DNA of 64,000 nt from Blasia pusilla (taxonomy: Eukaryota; Marchantiophyta; Marchantiopsida; Blasiales), in contig CM114274.1 in assembly GCA_050084515.1 (NCBI GenBank), positions 4,526,001 through 4,590,000 of the forward strand. Direction: 5' to 3'. The notes beneath the pieces are model-generated. The model searched no databases, was not told the origin of the DNA, and was given only the letters and a program-made list of their open reading frames with translations. Shown piece after piece: positions 35,705 to 48,722 of the stretch; the stretch's first letter is position 1, and each line of letters begins with the position of its first letter. The translations under genes and the position numbers were made by a program.

Positions 35705-37339
35705 GAGACAGAAGGTGGGATTAGGGGTAGTCCTAGACCGGGAAATCAAGCTCTCCGGGCATATAGACATCGTTCAGGTTGTAGTACCCGTCAATAAGGG
35801 TTCCATATAGGTGGATCCATGTCCCTACAATCGACTACTCAAACGTCAAGTGGTTTCTACACCTAAAGTCTCTTTATTATTGGGTCGCATGCATGCATGT
35901 GGTGACATTCATCTTTTGCATAGTCACTTACCCTTATATTCCTGTTCTTACATGATATGTTGCCAATATAGACGGATGTGAATAACAGGTAATCTTTGCA
36001 TTAAGGCTACAATATTCGGTACATGTCTAGGGTTTTATAAACTCACATGAAGAAACTATCTACTTTTGCTATTACTTTAGATTAGAAGTTCAACTGTGAG
36101 TAGTACGCGATGTTGCTTTAATTTTGATTTACTTTCCCATTACTCATATGATAGCACAATTCTAATAAAGTGGAATTGACTCAGCTTCTAATGAACCAAT
36201 TCAAATAGAAAATGAAAAAAAAATACTGGTAAAAATGATAAAACGTAAGGCTAAGATCACCTATTTAAAAAAAATAATACTAAATAAAACCATAGTGGCC
36301 AAGAAAGCCCTGGATATTCTATGGAAAGTAAAAAACGTCAAAGTAAGCCGTGGCTTATAGATGGTATTTACTGTCCGAGCCCTTTCAGGCACTCCCGGAA
36401 TGGCTTTGGTGGTCTTCATGCCCCAAACAAGGCTCTAACTATTGGTGAACAATCATGATTTTCGTATCTCTAGTAGATACACTGTGTAGTTTCTTTGCAG
36501 AACTTGTCTCGATCCTCACTTCATTCTTATGCACCAATCTTCTCAACTGATATTTTGGAGACCTTTGAGTTTCTTGATTGACTTCCTTGGAAATTCCTAG
36601 GAACTCAATAGGCACAAGGAAGTATCCTCTATTCAATCCCTCTAAGAGTTTTCAAGAAGGGAGAGAGTCCCTTTGCAAATCCCTAAATTCTCGACCCTTT
36701 GAAAGGATTAACCTAGTATCCCAACTTTTCATCGTTTTCAACTTTCTATTTCCTTCGCACATTGAAAGTTGACCGTGTGTTGTAGGTGGTACTAATTTAT
36801 CCAACTAAAAGTTTAGTTGGATAAAATCATCTAGAGAAAGTGGAGACCATTTTGATCTCTGCAAGGGCGATGGATTTGCACTCTTAATGCTATAGCATTT
36901 CTTGGATGGACCCACATTGACGTTGATAGTATTCCCTTTACCCTATGTGGATTTTATCGTTGTCCTTGTTGTTGCCATATTTGTTTTGACTAGATTGATT
37001 TTTTTCGGCTATAGATGAGAGGCACTACGTTTGTTAGAGTTGCATAGCTAAGAGCAAAGCTATCACTAGAAGAATTGTGTGGTTTTTATGACTAGGCTTT
37101 AAATGACTTGCCGGAAGAACGACTCAAAGTATGACTAAAATGGTTTAGTCCTAAATTTAAGGTTGCACAACTCACCTAGCCATGTACTTATTACTAAAGT
37201 AGTTATCAATACCCTTTAGTAAAGACTAGTCGTACTTCTTTCACTTGCCTAGTAATACAAAGTCATAAATAACGACTAGTGTGTTTTTGTGATCTCATGC
37301 TCCAATGGTAACGTGTTTTTAAATATTTTTGGGTATATA
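35705..37339. other. AT-rich intergenic DNA
   Basis: No gene is recognised. The overlapping frames at 36439-36772 on both strands have no known domain. One perfect hairpin is listed separately. Confidence 0.5.
36796..36825. repeat. Perfect 14-bp inverted repeat
   Basis: Arms 36796-36809 and 36812-36825 (TTTATCCAACTAAA and its complement) are separated by two bases. Confidence 0.95.
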
Positions 37340-38690
37340 AATATATACATGTCCTACGTTCCTAGGATTGGGTTGCCCCTCGGGAACAAAATTGAACATT
37401 CTTACACCCTTGATTCAAGCGGAAACGTACTAAAAGAGGGCTCACGTATGAAGAGAAGGTTCCACGTCTCTCTGCTATTTTCATGTCATCATGGAGTTAA
37501 AAAATTTGTCGCATCTTTGGATGGCAGTGAAAGTTAACACAAGCCAAGGCCTTAAATCCCTCCACATCTTAAATGGTTCAGATCTGCCAGTTAGCTCTCC
37601 GTGCCCAAACCAAAAAGGAAAGACCACTTTACGCTTCACGATTTTTAATTCCATGTGTGAGTGGTCATTTGAAGTTTTTTTTTTTTCCTTATGTTTTTGG
37701 GTTAGGTTTTCCATCCACGAGAAAGTTTTATGATTTTTTGCCCCATGTGGAGGGTGGAGGGTACAAAAAGCGACGCCAAGAAGAGGAGGAAGAGGGCGTT
37801 GAGTAGGATTGTTTTGAGTCCTGATGGCATTTTCATTGTATCATGAAGTTAAATTTTTCTCCCACCATTAGATGGTGATGAAACCTGGCACAGACCAAGG
37901 CCTTTAATCCCTCCACACCTTGAATGGTTCAGATCTGCCAGTTAGCTCTCCGTGCTCAAACCAATAATGAAAGATTGGATTTAGGGTTTACAATTCTTAA
38001 TTCCATGTGTGAGTGGTCATTTGAAGTTTTTTCTTTTTCCCTCTGTTCTTGGGTTAGGGTTACCATCCAGGAGAAAGTTTCATGATTTTTGGGCCCCATG
38101 TGGAGGGTGGAGGGTACAAAAAGTGACGCCAAGAAGGAGGAAGAGGGCGTTGAGTAGGATTGTTTCGAGTCATGATGGCATTTTCATTGTATCATGAAGT
38201 TAACTTTCTCTCCTACCATTGGATGGTGATGAAACCTAGCACACACTAAGGCCTTAAATCCCTCCACATCTTGAACGGTTCAGATCTACCAGTTAGCTCT
38301 TTGTGCTCAAACCAAAAATGAAAGATCAGTTTTAGGGTTTACAATTTTTAATCCATGTGTGAGGGGTCATTTGTAATTTTTTCTTTTGATCTGTATTCCT
38401 GGAGTTGGGTTGCTCCCATGGGAACAGTTTCAAGATCTTAAGAACTCATAGTTAAGGAGGAGGGGAGGAAATGATGGATCAAGAAGGAGGACGAGGACTT
38501 TGAGTGGTCTCGTTCCAAGGCGTTGCATTATTTTCATGGTAACATAGTGTTTTCTTTTCTTTCCACCATTGGATGGGGATGAATATTTTTCTTAGCCTTG
38601 CTATTAGATTTCCCGAGAACTTTGACGGTTCAGATCTTCCATTGAAGCTCCCATACTAATACCAAAAATTGTAGATAAGTAGAAAAGCTC
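37340..38690. repeat. 351-bp tandem repeat array, about 3.9 units
   Basis: The phrase GGTTCAGATCT recurs at 37575, 37926, 38277 and 38627, giving periods of 351, 351 and 350 bp. Other phase markers recur with it, such as CATGTGTGAGTGGTCATTTG, GGAGGGTGGAGGGTACAAAA and ATGAAGTTAA. Units 2 and 3 look most alike; the first and last are more diverged. The array ends at a segment shared with 29400-29530. Confidence 0.95.
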
Positions 38691-38820
38691 CCTATGGTTC
38701 CATCCTTCATGCCCCTCCATCCACTTCCTTACGGACCCATTGGTTGCTCTCCTTCCCTCTCCTGTCTTGACGATCTCTTATATGAATGACAATAGATAAC
38801 ATTCCATTTTTACAACCCCT
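38690..38820. repeat. Dispersed repeat family B, copy 2
   Basis: This is the reverse complement of 29400-29530. It directly follows the tandem array, so array and flank may be parts of one mobile element. Confidence 0.85.
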
Positions 38821-40627
38821 ACTTGCCTTTCTAACAGTACTTTTTGTGTCTTTCTCCTCCCACCTCCCTCCCTCCCCTTATTGTCACCCACACCCTTGCC
38901 TTCCCTTCCACCATGGACTATAAGTATGGATTCCACCTTTTGTTTCCATATTCCTAGAGACGGACTTGTCCATTTTAATGTAATCATGCTTAAACCAACA
39001 AGTGCTACTAGAGATTTGAAATACCCCTATGATACAAATGACCTAGTTAAAATAAATGTAGAGTAAATTTATGTGTAATGACTATGACAACATATTTTAG
39101 AGGAAGCAATATAGCTCGACAACCACAACCTTATGATAAGACTGTGATTGATGAGCACATGAGACACTTCTAAGAAAAGATAATTCATAAAAAAAATTTA
39201 ATTTTCACTTTTTTCTTCCATAAATAGGTGCAAAAATTAGTTTCCTATCTCAAATCAAGGTTGAAGAAATTCTTTTGGGTACTTTTGTCAACTAAGTGAT
39301 GGTAGGGTTTCATAGGAAAATATTAGACTCAAGTGCATTCCCAACTAGAAAAAAATCCACATAGTAGACTTAATGGTGTCTCTTGGACCTAAGAGTACAA
39401 GTAGTTTAACATCCCCAAGCTTTGTAGATTTTATCCCACTTAGGCTTACGAGGCTCAAGAAGTATGTTTGTATCAATTGAGAGGGTGTTTTATTTTCAGA
39501 GGTGGATCTAAGAGTACATATAGTTTGACATCCCCAAGCTTTGTAGTTTTTATCCCACTTAGGCTTATGAGGCTCAAGAAGTGTGTTTGTACCAATTGAG
39601 AGGGTGTTTTATTTTCAAATGCCGCACTTTATTTCTCACACATTTGGTTCCTTACAAGAGAACGATATGTTATGTTTATAGAGAGAGTATATATGTATTT
39701 CAATTCCACTCACCTACGTACAAGCTACCATTGAATTTCTAGAGGATATGCTAATGTATTGAAAATTCTAGAGAATATGCTAATGTATTGAATATGGATT
39801 CTCTCAAGTTAAGAGTGGAGTAGCATTGATATTGAGGTTCTAAATTTGTATTTGAAGTGTATTAACTCACATCTCTTTCTTGTAAGCACAATGTGTGTGT
39901 ATGAACATATTTGAGCCAAATTGGGACTAAATACATTACGGGTTCATTGGAAGGTATTCACGTTCTCAAAATTCTAGTTAAATTTGAAAAATATAAAGCT
40001 CACAACTATGTTTGAAGAAACTCATTTTCGATGATAGAACTTTCTCATGTATACAAAACAAAGATATGACATCTTTCTCTTCAATATGAGAGAACGGGCC
40101 TGGAAATTATTTTCAACAATAAAGTTACAAAATTAACTCTCAGCGCACACAATCTCAACCAGTTTTCAAAACAAATGCACCAATTACAACTGAGGGTAAA
40201 ACAATGAGGTTTTTCAACCTCTTTGCCATTTTTTCCATCTCTCATTTCTCAGTAGAGTTGAGTGAATTCTCATGACAAACTTCCACAACAGCGGAGAGGC
40301 CCCATTCAACCGGATCTGTTTACTGATGGTTTTGGACGGATTCATGAGAATGCAGCAACATCAGCAAGACTTCCATCCATCCCCTGAAACACCATACATG
40401 GCTACATGCACCGAACTAGTGCTTTTTTTGGCCCTGACCTGCACAGGGCAGGTGCTTGACGACAGGTGATGCCCCTCAATCAACACTATCTACACCAGGG
40501 TTCAACTCAGTAGTTTGTAGCTAATGGGGACAATATATTTGGCTCTAGAGAGGCCAAAGGGTCTTCAGACTAGAGTCCTTCAATAGACAGAACTCACAGC
40601 AACATCCCAACTTCTCTATATTCTAAA
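38821..40627. other. Intergenic, two small tandem duplications
   Basis: A 119-bp unit is duplicated at 39389-39507 and 39508-39618. A 29-bp unit is duplicated at 39737-39765 and 39766-39794. No gene is seen before the CASP 3' end. Confidence 0.6.
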
Positions 40628-40694
40628 CTAAGATCCTGTCGCATTGAGAGACTGAATAAACTGTATCTTACTGTTACCACCCTCCTTCCTGACA
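40628..40694 (-). other. Candidate alternative last exon of CASP
   Basis: The last CASP exon reads through to a TAA that overlaps a consensus donor (AA/GTAAGT at 40907/40906). If that donor is used, an acceptor CTGCAG at 40695-40700 opens this exon in the correct phase (AA + T). The tail becomes NVRKEGGNSKIQFIQSLNA, then TGS and TAG, for a total of 704 aa. Known plant CASP proteins carry a short tail beyond the membrane segment, so the spliced form is credible. Confidence 0.45.
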
Positions 40695-40902
40695 CTGCAG
40701 CCAAAGCACGACCCAGGAAAGACAAACACAAATTAAAAGTGCTATCCACCAGAGGAGATACTGCCATGTCAGTGATCATAGGTCTCAAAACCTATGCTTT
40801 GGCACAACATAATCCATAAACTGTCCAAAAATTGAAATACTGGTGATACATCGGACTACTGAAGTAATTAAGCAACTATTTTAGCAAGTGCTTGATGAAG
40901 AC

Positions 40903-43900
40903 TTACTTGTAGTAACTTTCCGCTGAAAGTCTGTAGAGACACATGAAAACAAGCAAGTGCAGACCAATGGAGTAGAAGAAGATGAATGTTCGTGCATACC
41001 TGTAAAGAATCACAGCATCGGTCAATATCAAGAATTCTGAAAACTTGTGAAAACCAAAATTGCTACGAAAATTTAGAAAAGCAAACTTAGTGCACTTTCA
41101 CCTGATCATGAGCTCTAATCCACTCAAAAGACAGATTATGTAACTGTGAACATTTCTTGTCATATAAGTTGGCTGATGATTGACGTTGAGCATTTTATTT
41201 GCTTAGGAATTGAAATGTTTTGAAAAGAAATTTCAATAAAATTCAACTGGATGCAAAGCTTACTGGTTGCTCAGAAGGAAGCGCCCACTCGAAAGAGTAA
41301 TCTTATCTCTTATGCCAAGTTCCTTGTATCGGCGCTCCCTTTCCTGCTTGTCCATGGAGAAGAGGAGAACATATTTGCTCTTAAAAAAGTCCTACTCTTT
41401 CAATTTCCACTTCTGATGTAAATGAGTGAAACTTCTTTTTGTGCATTTGTTTTATGTCCTTCAAAAGCCCAGGTACTAAAAAAAAAGATTGCTCCTAATG
41501 CAATAACACACGCAAACCTTCTTTGAAAATTGAGTGAAAGGATTGATGTCGTCTTCGTATATTCTCCTGTACTTGGACTCGATGTCTGCACTAACTCCTG
41601 ACTCCAGATCTTCCCTTGGCTATTTTGTTCATCCAGATGCAACATATCACTCAAATAGTAACTTGCTTTGGTTGAAGTTTGAGCAATCAGCACAACTTAA
41701 AAGATCTTCATTTCTCCAAAAGAATCCCCATCTCAAATAAACACCACTTGGAATCACCTTCATCGCAGCAATTCAGAAACTTGCTGACATATCCCCACAC
41801 GGTCGATACATCCTATACTCGAAAGTGTTATCTACCTTATGTTATGCCCTAAAACAAAGAAAGACTAGGCAGACCACACAGTGTAACACTATTACAAAAG
41901 ATGTTTCTAACCTAAACGCACTCTTGTCTCAAGCTGACCATGACTTTAAGGGAGAACATAAAACTTTTAAATTGATCAAATTGAGCTATTTACTGACTGT
42001 AAAATTCCAGACACCAACATATACCCATATCAAGCATAAAAATTTACCTTCTTGGGACCTCGTGATATGGGCCGATCCTGCGTGTAGTCCTGAACATAAC
42101 GGATCTTTTCATAGAGCTTCACATTGTCTACCTTACTCTTCTCAAGATCGGCTTCCAAAGCTCTATTCTTCTCCTTCACCAATCTCAGCTCCTATAGATA
42201 TTAACCACAGCAGCAGTCTGTTTTCAGAATTCTCACTTTGTTCCAGTTCCTGAATCTGTACAGAAAATTTTCTATGTATATGGAATGACGTACACTTATA
42301 GCAAGCAATGAACAGCTAAAGTTTGGTCACAGCATGTGGCGAGTCAAATTTTTTTAAATGTGTGAAATGAATGATCTGGAGTGATGAGCCACAACTCTGG
42401 CCTAAAAGTAGTCATACAAAAATGGATAATGACTTTCACAACATGGACTGAAAGTTCTAATACACACTGAACCAATCACCTCTTCAGCTTCTCGCAGACG
42501 TTGTCTGAAACGATCTCTTTGGCTACAAATCACATCCAGCATTGAGTTACGCTCTTCATCCGGTGAACTTTGCTTTCCTCCTCCATGCTGACCATTTTCC
42601 AACTGGAGAATCAGTACATGAAAGAAAACCCTAAGAGTCAAATACACAGGACATTTCATGCAGTCTACTAAAACTGGAGCTGTACGTCTGGAAATATTAC
42701 CTCAAATAAATCTGTGGGTATACCAGTCTCAGTGGACTCCCAATCATCAGGTCGGCCTGTTCGTCTATCAGATGAATTGTATCCCTACATTGATAGCAAT
42801 CGAACTCATCAGATATGCCATGCTTCATAATTCTCCCGTGTTTGCAAAGTAGACTTTGTGCAAGAACACAACACAGAGCATGCCTGTGCCACAGATGTTA
42901 TTAAGTACTAAAGTTTGATTTCCTGGCACCAAAAAATAGTATGCCCATCACACATTTGCAACATAAATTAGCTTCAAGTGCAATTCAGCAGATAGTAAAA
43001 TCCTTGACTGATTCAATACATTTGAGCCTCATGAAGAATCTAATGTGACTTGCACTAAAAAATGTTCCTCCTCGTCTATTAGATGAGTTGTATCCCTACA
43101 TTGATAGCAATTGAAATTCTCAGATATTCCATGCTTCATAATTCTCCTGTGTTTGCAAAGTAGGCTTTGTACAAGAACACAACATAGAACATGCCTCTGC
43201 AACAGATGTCATTATAAGTACTGAAGTATAATTTACTGGCAACAAAACCTCCATGACACAAAAGATAGTATGCCCATCACACAATGGCAACATAAACTAG
43301 TTTCAAGTGCAATTCAGCAGATAGTAAACTCCCCCAATGAGTCAATACATTTGAGCCTCATGAATAATCTAATGTGCCTTGCACTGAGGAGACAGCTTGT
43401 GTCCATAAACTGACATTGCATTGCGTACTATTCGGACCAGTTATTTCAGATCAGGAATCCCAAAATTACACTTTTGAAAAACTTAGCAAAAGTTATGCAC
43501 ACTTATAAATACCTTCAAAATATCTTCTTCTAACTTGGTGATTAACTTCCTTTGCTCATCCACCTTCTGCTCAAGGTCTTTGACTTGTGCTTCAGCCAGG
43601 GCTGCACCACTTGTCATCTCCGATAATTGCACCTGATAACACACATTTGCATTCAGTACTATTTTTTGAGGACTGAGTCATCACAAATATCCACAACCAT
43701 GGCAATGCATACACATTGATATAGGTCGTCTACCAAGGAGAATAATACAAGAAAATAGACTCCGCGCCATTTCTCTCAGTGGTCATTCAATTGGCAGGTA
43801 CATAATAATTCTTTTCAATGTGGACAAGTGGACAGCAAAGAACCAGTGCTTGCATGAAAACTAGAGTTTGGCTCTACCTTCAGACGAGCCAGTAGGCTAA

Positions 43901-46900
43901 GTGTACTTTCACAATTAACCAATCAACTAAACTACAAGGTAATCGGATCCTTAAGACATAACATACAATATCCCAAATGATCTCTTAAAAAGTATTAAAA
44001 GAGAAGTACTGCATCCAATTAGATAAGCTAGCAGGAGAGTTAAAATGGGAGAGTACCTTGACTTGGGTGAGTTCATGCTCCATCTTTCGATTTTTGTCAA
44101 GGAGCAAGGTTTCTAGCTTTCCAATATCTTCTCCTCGGGTTGCTATTTCCCAATCCTCTGCCTCAATTGAATTGTATCCCACCGCCTGCATAAAGAGAGG
44201 AGAACCTATTGTTCAAAGCAACCTTGAAAGTCTTCTAGGAGTGGTGGTTTGGTTGATTATGAAATTAGTTTGACTGAAAGTTAAACTAATCTTACATTTC
44301 CCAGTCCTATTATCTACTAGAAACACGAATTGAAAGTCCTACTCTGCAATCATTCACTTTATGTACGCTAAATTCAGACTACCAGAAGCAGAATACAGAG
44401 CCACAAACCAACGATTACCTGCAGAATCTTGACCTGCTTGCGGAGATCTTCCACAACTTTCAGTGTTGGTCGCTCACTGATTTCTTTCCTCAAGTCTTCA
44501 ATTATTTGATCCTGAGACAGTCCGTCTTGCGGATCAGATAGTACCCATTCTTTGTCTTCTCTGTTATTTTGATCCAGGATGGTTGACGACCGACAATCAA
44601 CTCTAAGATGGTACCCTCAAACTCCAGAAACAGTAAAACTTGTCAGTGGTGGTCTCTACAGAATTAAAAGAAAGGTGGCAACTTGTCAGAACTGAAACCT
44701 GATTTACCACAATTATCATGGAGGCAGGAACTTTGAATCTGTTATTTTGCTAAGCGTGTGAAAGACTGTCTGGAAACAAATCTCAAGTCTCAGGCAATAG
44801 TGGACTCATACTATCCAGTCTTTTTTCATGCTTCGTGAAGTGAGCTTCTAATTCTTCAGAAATAACACATCTCTGTGCAACGAACATTTCCAACGATAGG
44901 CACTCTGTTTAGCCTTCAAGGAATATTTTTGAATTGAAACTCAGGAAAGTTACCTTCTCATTGATCGATGTGCTCAACTTCTTCATCTCAAGTAGGTTCT
45001 CTTCCCTCTCTGACGCCAAGGTTGCTTCAAGCTTGTGAAGCTCTAAATGTAGCTCAGAAATAATTTTCTCCTTGGCACTTAACGAGGCCTCCAGACTACT
45101 GCTTGTCTCAGTATCCAGCCTATATCACAGATTCCAAATTGGTTCACCATTTACAGAAAGGAAAAACCAATGAAGAAATTATTGCTTACCCCCACTGATC
45201 ACTTACTAGAACAATTTTCAATCCACCTGAACTTACTTTTCCCGATATTGTGCTTCTTGATTGTGGACTGACTGCAATTGACTACGAAGATGTTCCTGTG
45301 GGACAAAGAAAGCTGATAAGTTTCTGCACACATCTCAAGAGGACAACCTTTGGAAGAGAACAACATGCTTCATCAAGTCAACAGAGCCCACTTCAAAACT
45401 AGGACATATGACTCCCTCATACATCAGAGAAAGGCAAATCTGGACAAGAAAAAAACCTTCTCTCTCTCAAGGCTTATGAGTCGTGATTGTGCTCTGTCCA
45501 CTTCATCAGTTAACAAATTCAACTCGGATTGTTTTGCTGCACGTTCTTCCTCTGTATGTCCAGCCCAGATTGTCATGTCACTCAGTATATGCACCTCTGT
45601 AATGTATATCCCACAAAAAGCTTTTTGACACCCTGTCAAGGTGCAGGCAAACTGCTTAATGACGTGCACATGCACATACCTGACTGGGCTCGAAGCTCAA
45701 AGAGCTGGCTTTGACCATATTCATGGAGCCTCTGCATGTTTTGTACGCTCTCCTTAGCAGCACGCAGTTGATCTTGAAGCATTCGCTCTCTGAAATTATT
45801 GTGGACAGTTTTGCATGAGCCAACCCATGCAAAAATTGATGACTACAAACATTTTCTCCTTGTGAGAGAAGAATCTCCTGAATAGCACTAGTTAGAAGTG
45901 ATGAATCATTGAACTGTCACTTGTACTCAACTGATATGCTCCATTGCTCCATACACAGGAACTCAGCAGAAGCTATACGGTATCAGAAGAATCTCCACGC
46001 AACAGCCTAGAATAAGCTTTTACTTTCATAAGGACCAAGGGCAAACCTTTCTTTCAACACTTCTAGGTTCTTGTGATTCTCTTCTGCCAAGCTCCGCTTA
46101 TTCATTTCCGTTGTTTCTTTCACTTTCTCCTCCATCTGTGCATGGAATGCAGTAATGATTCAGACATGGGCAGAACTAAACTTTGGGCAGACTTTCTCCT
46201 TCCTTCACTTGGATTGTTCCAGTGATCACAAAGTAGGGTCAACAGTGTCCTCAAGAATTACGATTTCCAATTAGAGAACAACAGAGCCATTTGAGACCTA
46301 CTTGTTGTTCTAAGAGTCGGTTACGTTCTTCCAGCCTTCGAACAGTTGCCTGCTGATTCCTGAGGTGTGCAGCTTCAGTCCTGAATTCCTCTAATTCTTG
46401 CTTCATCTTCCTGTTTTCCAATTCCAGCTCTGCAACCTTGGTAGCCAGCTCCTGTAAATAAGCAGTCCAGAGGCATGAATAGTGATTAATCCATCAGCTT
46501 TGAGCTTCCAGTGGTTCGGATCATACCTGGAGCCTTGCACCTTTGGGAAACTAATTTGCGGCCTAGTTGAACCCTTTCAGAACTTCTTTAGAGTTGATTG
46601 CCATCATCGGTATTTCAGTTGCTAAGATTGGATGATAGTTATGATTCAGCAAATCGCTCATTTGATCTTTCTCGTTTGTGACACAGAACCTGAAAACTCA
46701 CATTAAGTCACAATCTTATCCACTGACTGTGAATCAGAAGGCAGATAGTCAAGATTTCATGTAAACATCATTCAGAACCCCCCCTTGGTAACCTTGGTAG
46801 CCAGCTCCTATAAATAAGCAGTCCAGAGGCATGAAGAGTGCTAATTCCATCAGCTTTGAGTTTACAGTGGTTCAGATCATACCTGGAGCCTTGCACCTTT

Positions 46901-48722
46901 GGGAAACTAATTTGCAGCCTATTTGAACCGTTTCAGAACTTCTTTAGAATTGATTGCCATCATCGGTACTCAGTTGCTAAGATTGGATAATAGTTATGAT
47001 TCAGCAAATCGCTAGTTTGTTTGATCTTTCTCGTTTGTGACACAGAACCTGAAAACTCACATTAAGTCACAATCTTATCCACTGACTATAAATCACGATG
47101 GCAGATAGTCAGAATTTCATATAAACATCATTCAGAACCCCCCCGCCCCCGCTCCCCAAACCACAGTTCGGAATGGAGTTCCTTTCAGAGAGAGTAGCTT
47201 ACATCTGCTGACACGAGTCCAGGAAGTGGATCTGGAGCCTCATATAGCTTCTGGTAGATGTTGAGGAAAGCATTTTCCCCATATTTAGCTCGCTTGGTGA
47301 GGTTGTCAACTTCTTCTTGGTAGCCCTTGAGCAATGATGCAAACAACTTTATCTTCTCTTCAGGATCAGCCTTTTTGAAATCTGCAGAATAATTCATGCG
47401 GCAAAGTAGCAAATTCAATTTTCTTTTATGTTTCACCTTCAATAATTGCCATATATCTCAGAGTTTCTGTAAAGCCTGCACTGCACAGCTGCAGTAACCA
47501 GTCAAGATCGATTTCTTTGCCTTTTACTGCTTCTGATTTTCGTATCTGCCTAATGATGATCCACTGAAGAGACATCTCATTTATCTTTCATTACGGCTTG
47601 ACTCTAGCTAGTGAAACTTGAAAGTTGACCAGGCACTGTTAGTTCTGAAAGCTTCATGGCACAGCATGAAGCTTTCAGCGATATTACATTCACATAGGAT
47701 TGAAAAAAATAAATACATTTTTCTACATACCTCGCGTGCTTTCTGCAAGCTTCCGACGATTTTTCAGACTATTCTCTTGATTTTCTCCAATCCGTAGCCC
47801 TTGCTCATCAAGTTTTCCTTTCTCTCTTTCAAGGTCAAATTCTGCAAGATACATTGAAAAGATTTATAAACTTAAACCATCAGGTATGCCTCTCCTATTC
47901 TTCTCACTCCTGCTCCACAAACTTACTAGACGCTACACCATCCGTCCAAGATTGGAAGGTTTGTCAGTTTTCACGAAAATTTGACAACCGCTTCACATGC
48001 CGTCAAAGTTTATGCTTGTGGCCCTGGTCCTTATCTCTTTGATCCCAACCTTTTGCACTTGCAACAATGGTAAAGGAATACTTTGAGCTAAATGTCATGG
48101 AAAAGCAGTATGAGATAGTTTATATTCATCACTGGGAGCCGCAAAATATAGAAAGAACAAGATAATAGTCGCTCTACATGCCCTCAAAGTTCGTGCTCAT
48201 AGTCCTGGTCCTTATTTATTTGATCCCAACCTTGTGCACTTGAAACAAAGGTAAGGGAATACTTTGAAGTAGATGTCATCGACAGGCAGCATGAGATATT
48301 TCATGTTCATTCAAACCCGACTCGACGAAATGAAAGCTCAGATAAAATTCACAAAGGCGACTGCAGTGCGAAAGTCACTCGCATGCGTTCATCTGCATTT
48401 ACTATCCTTGTCGTTCATATGACTGGAAGTTTCAAGTGGTTTGAGTAGGTTTGAGCAACAATCTCTTATCCATGGATGCGGAGAAGCAAGACGATACTTC
48501 TTGCAGAGATCCTAATATGTGGTTCTCAGCCCGTGATTGAAGCCGGAATTCATTTCTGTTTGCATTCTATAATCCATCTCTCACGCATCATCATTCTGCA
48601 CCTTTCCAGTAATTCAGAATCACAGAGATCGGCGACGGCGAGTTAAATGAGGCAGAAGTGCGCATTTCCTTCTCTCGGTCCACCGATCCATCGCCACTTG
48701 TTGTGTCCTCCACACCCTCCAT
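40903..48722 (-). CDS. CASP: CASP, Golgi coiled-coil tail-anchored protein, 18 exons
   Basis: Exons, 5' to 3': 48722-48602, 47841-47731, 47381-47203, 46451-46302, 46135-46047, 45789-45680, 45551-45457, 45295-45237, 45119-44954, 44511-44419, 44185-44057, 43632-43513, 42784-42701, 42602-42480, 42191-42048, 41619-41518, 41343-41264 and 40999-40903. All joins keep frame and use GT-AG, giving 683 aa (Arabidopsis CASP is about 690). Landmarks are NYWKEFDLEREK, YGENAFLNIYQKLYEAPDP, VGYNSIEAEDWE, ICSQRDRFRQRLRE and DKITLSSGRFLL. The protein is mostly coiled coil and ends with one membrane segment (about 656-676) containing the conserved Tyr and His. CASP is a Golgi golgin thought to tether membranes. 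The start is the first Met after an in-frame TAA. Confidence 0.96.
42762..43390. repeat. 311-bp tandem duplication copying the exon 13 acceptor
   Basis: The phrase CGTCTATCAGATG at 42762 recurs as CGTCTATTAGATG at 43073. Both copies contain a TGTAG acceptor followed by GGATACAA(T/C)TCATCT, the first bases of CASP exon 13. The upstream copy then leaves the exon sequence. It therefore lies in the intron as a decoy exon edge. Confidence 0.9.
46434..47145. repeat. 356-bp tandem duplication copying the exon 4 acceptor
   Basis: AACCTTGGTAGCCAGCTCCT begins at 46434 and again at 46790, and the two copies stay closely similar for about 350 bp. Each includes an acceptor (TTACAG in the real exon, TTATAG in the copy) and the first coding bases of CASP exon 4 (GAGCTGGCTACCAAGGTT). 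The upstream copy is intronic. Confidence 0.93.
47437..47532 (-). other. Candidate cassette exon of CASP (96 bp, symmetric phase)
   Basis: Between exons 2 and 3 an open segment has an acceptor (ATCAG) and a donor (AAG/GTGAAA), both in phase 1, so inclusion keeps the CASP frame. It would add 32 residues including GKEIDLDWLLQLCSAGFTET and LRYMAIIE. I know of no such insert in CASP of other plants. The segment is short, so an open frame by chance is quite possible. Confidence 0.25.
47989..48310. repeat. 181-bp tandem duplication in CASP intron 1
   Basis: CGCTTCACATGCC at 47989 recurs as CGCTCTACATGCC at 48170. Both continue through CCTGGTCCTTAT, TTTGATCCCAACCTT and a similar GGAATACTTTGA segment. 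Confidence 0.88.
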
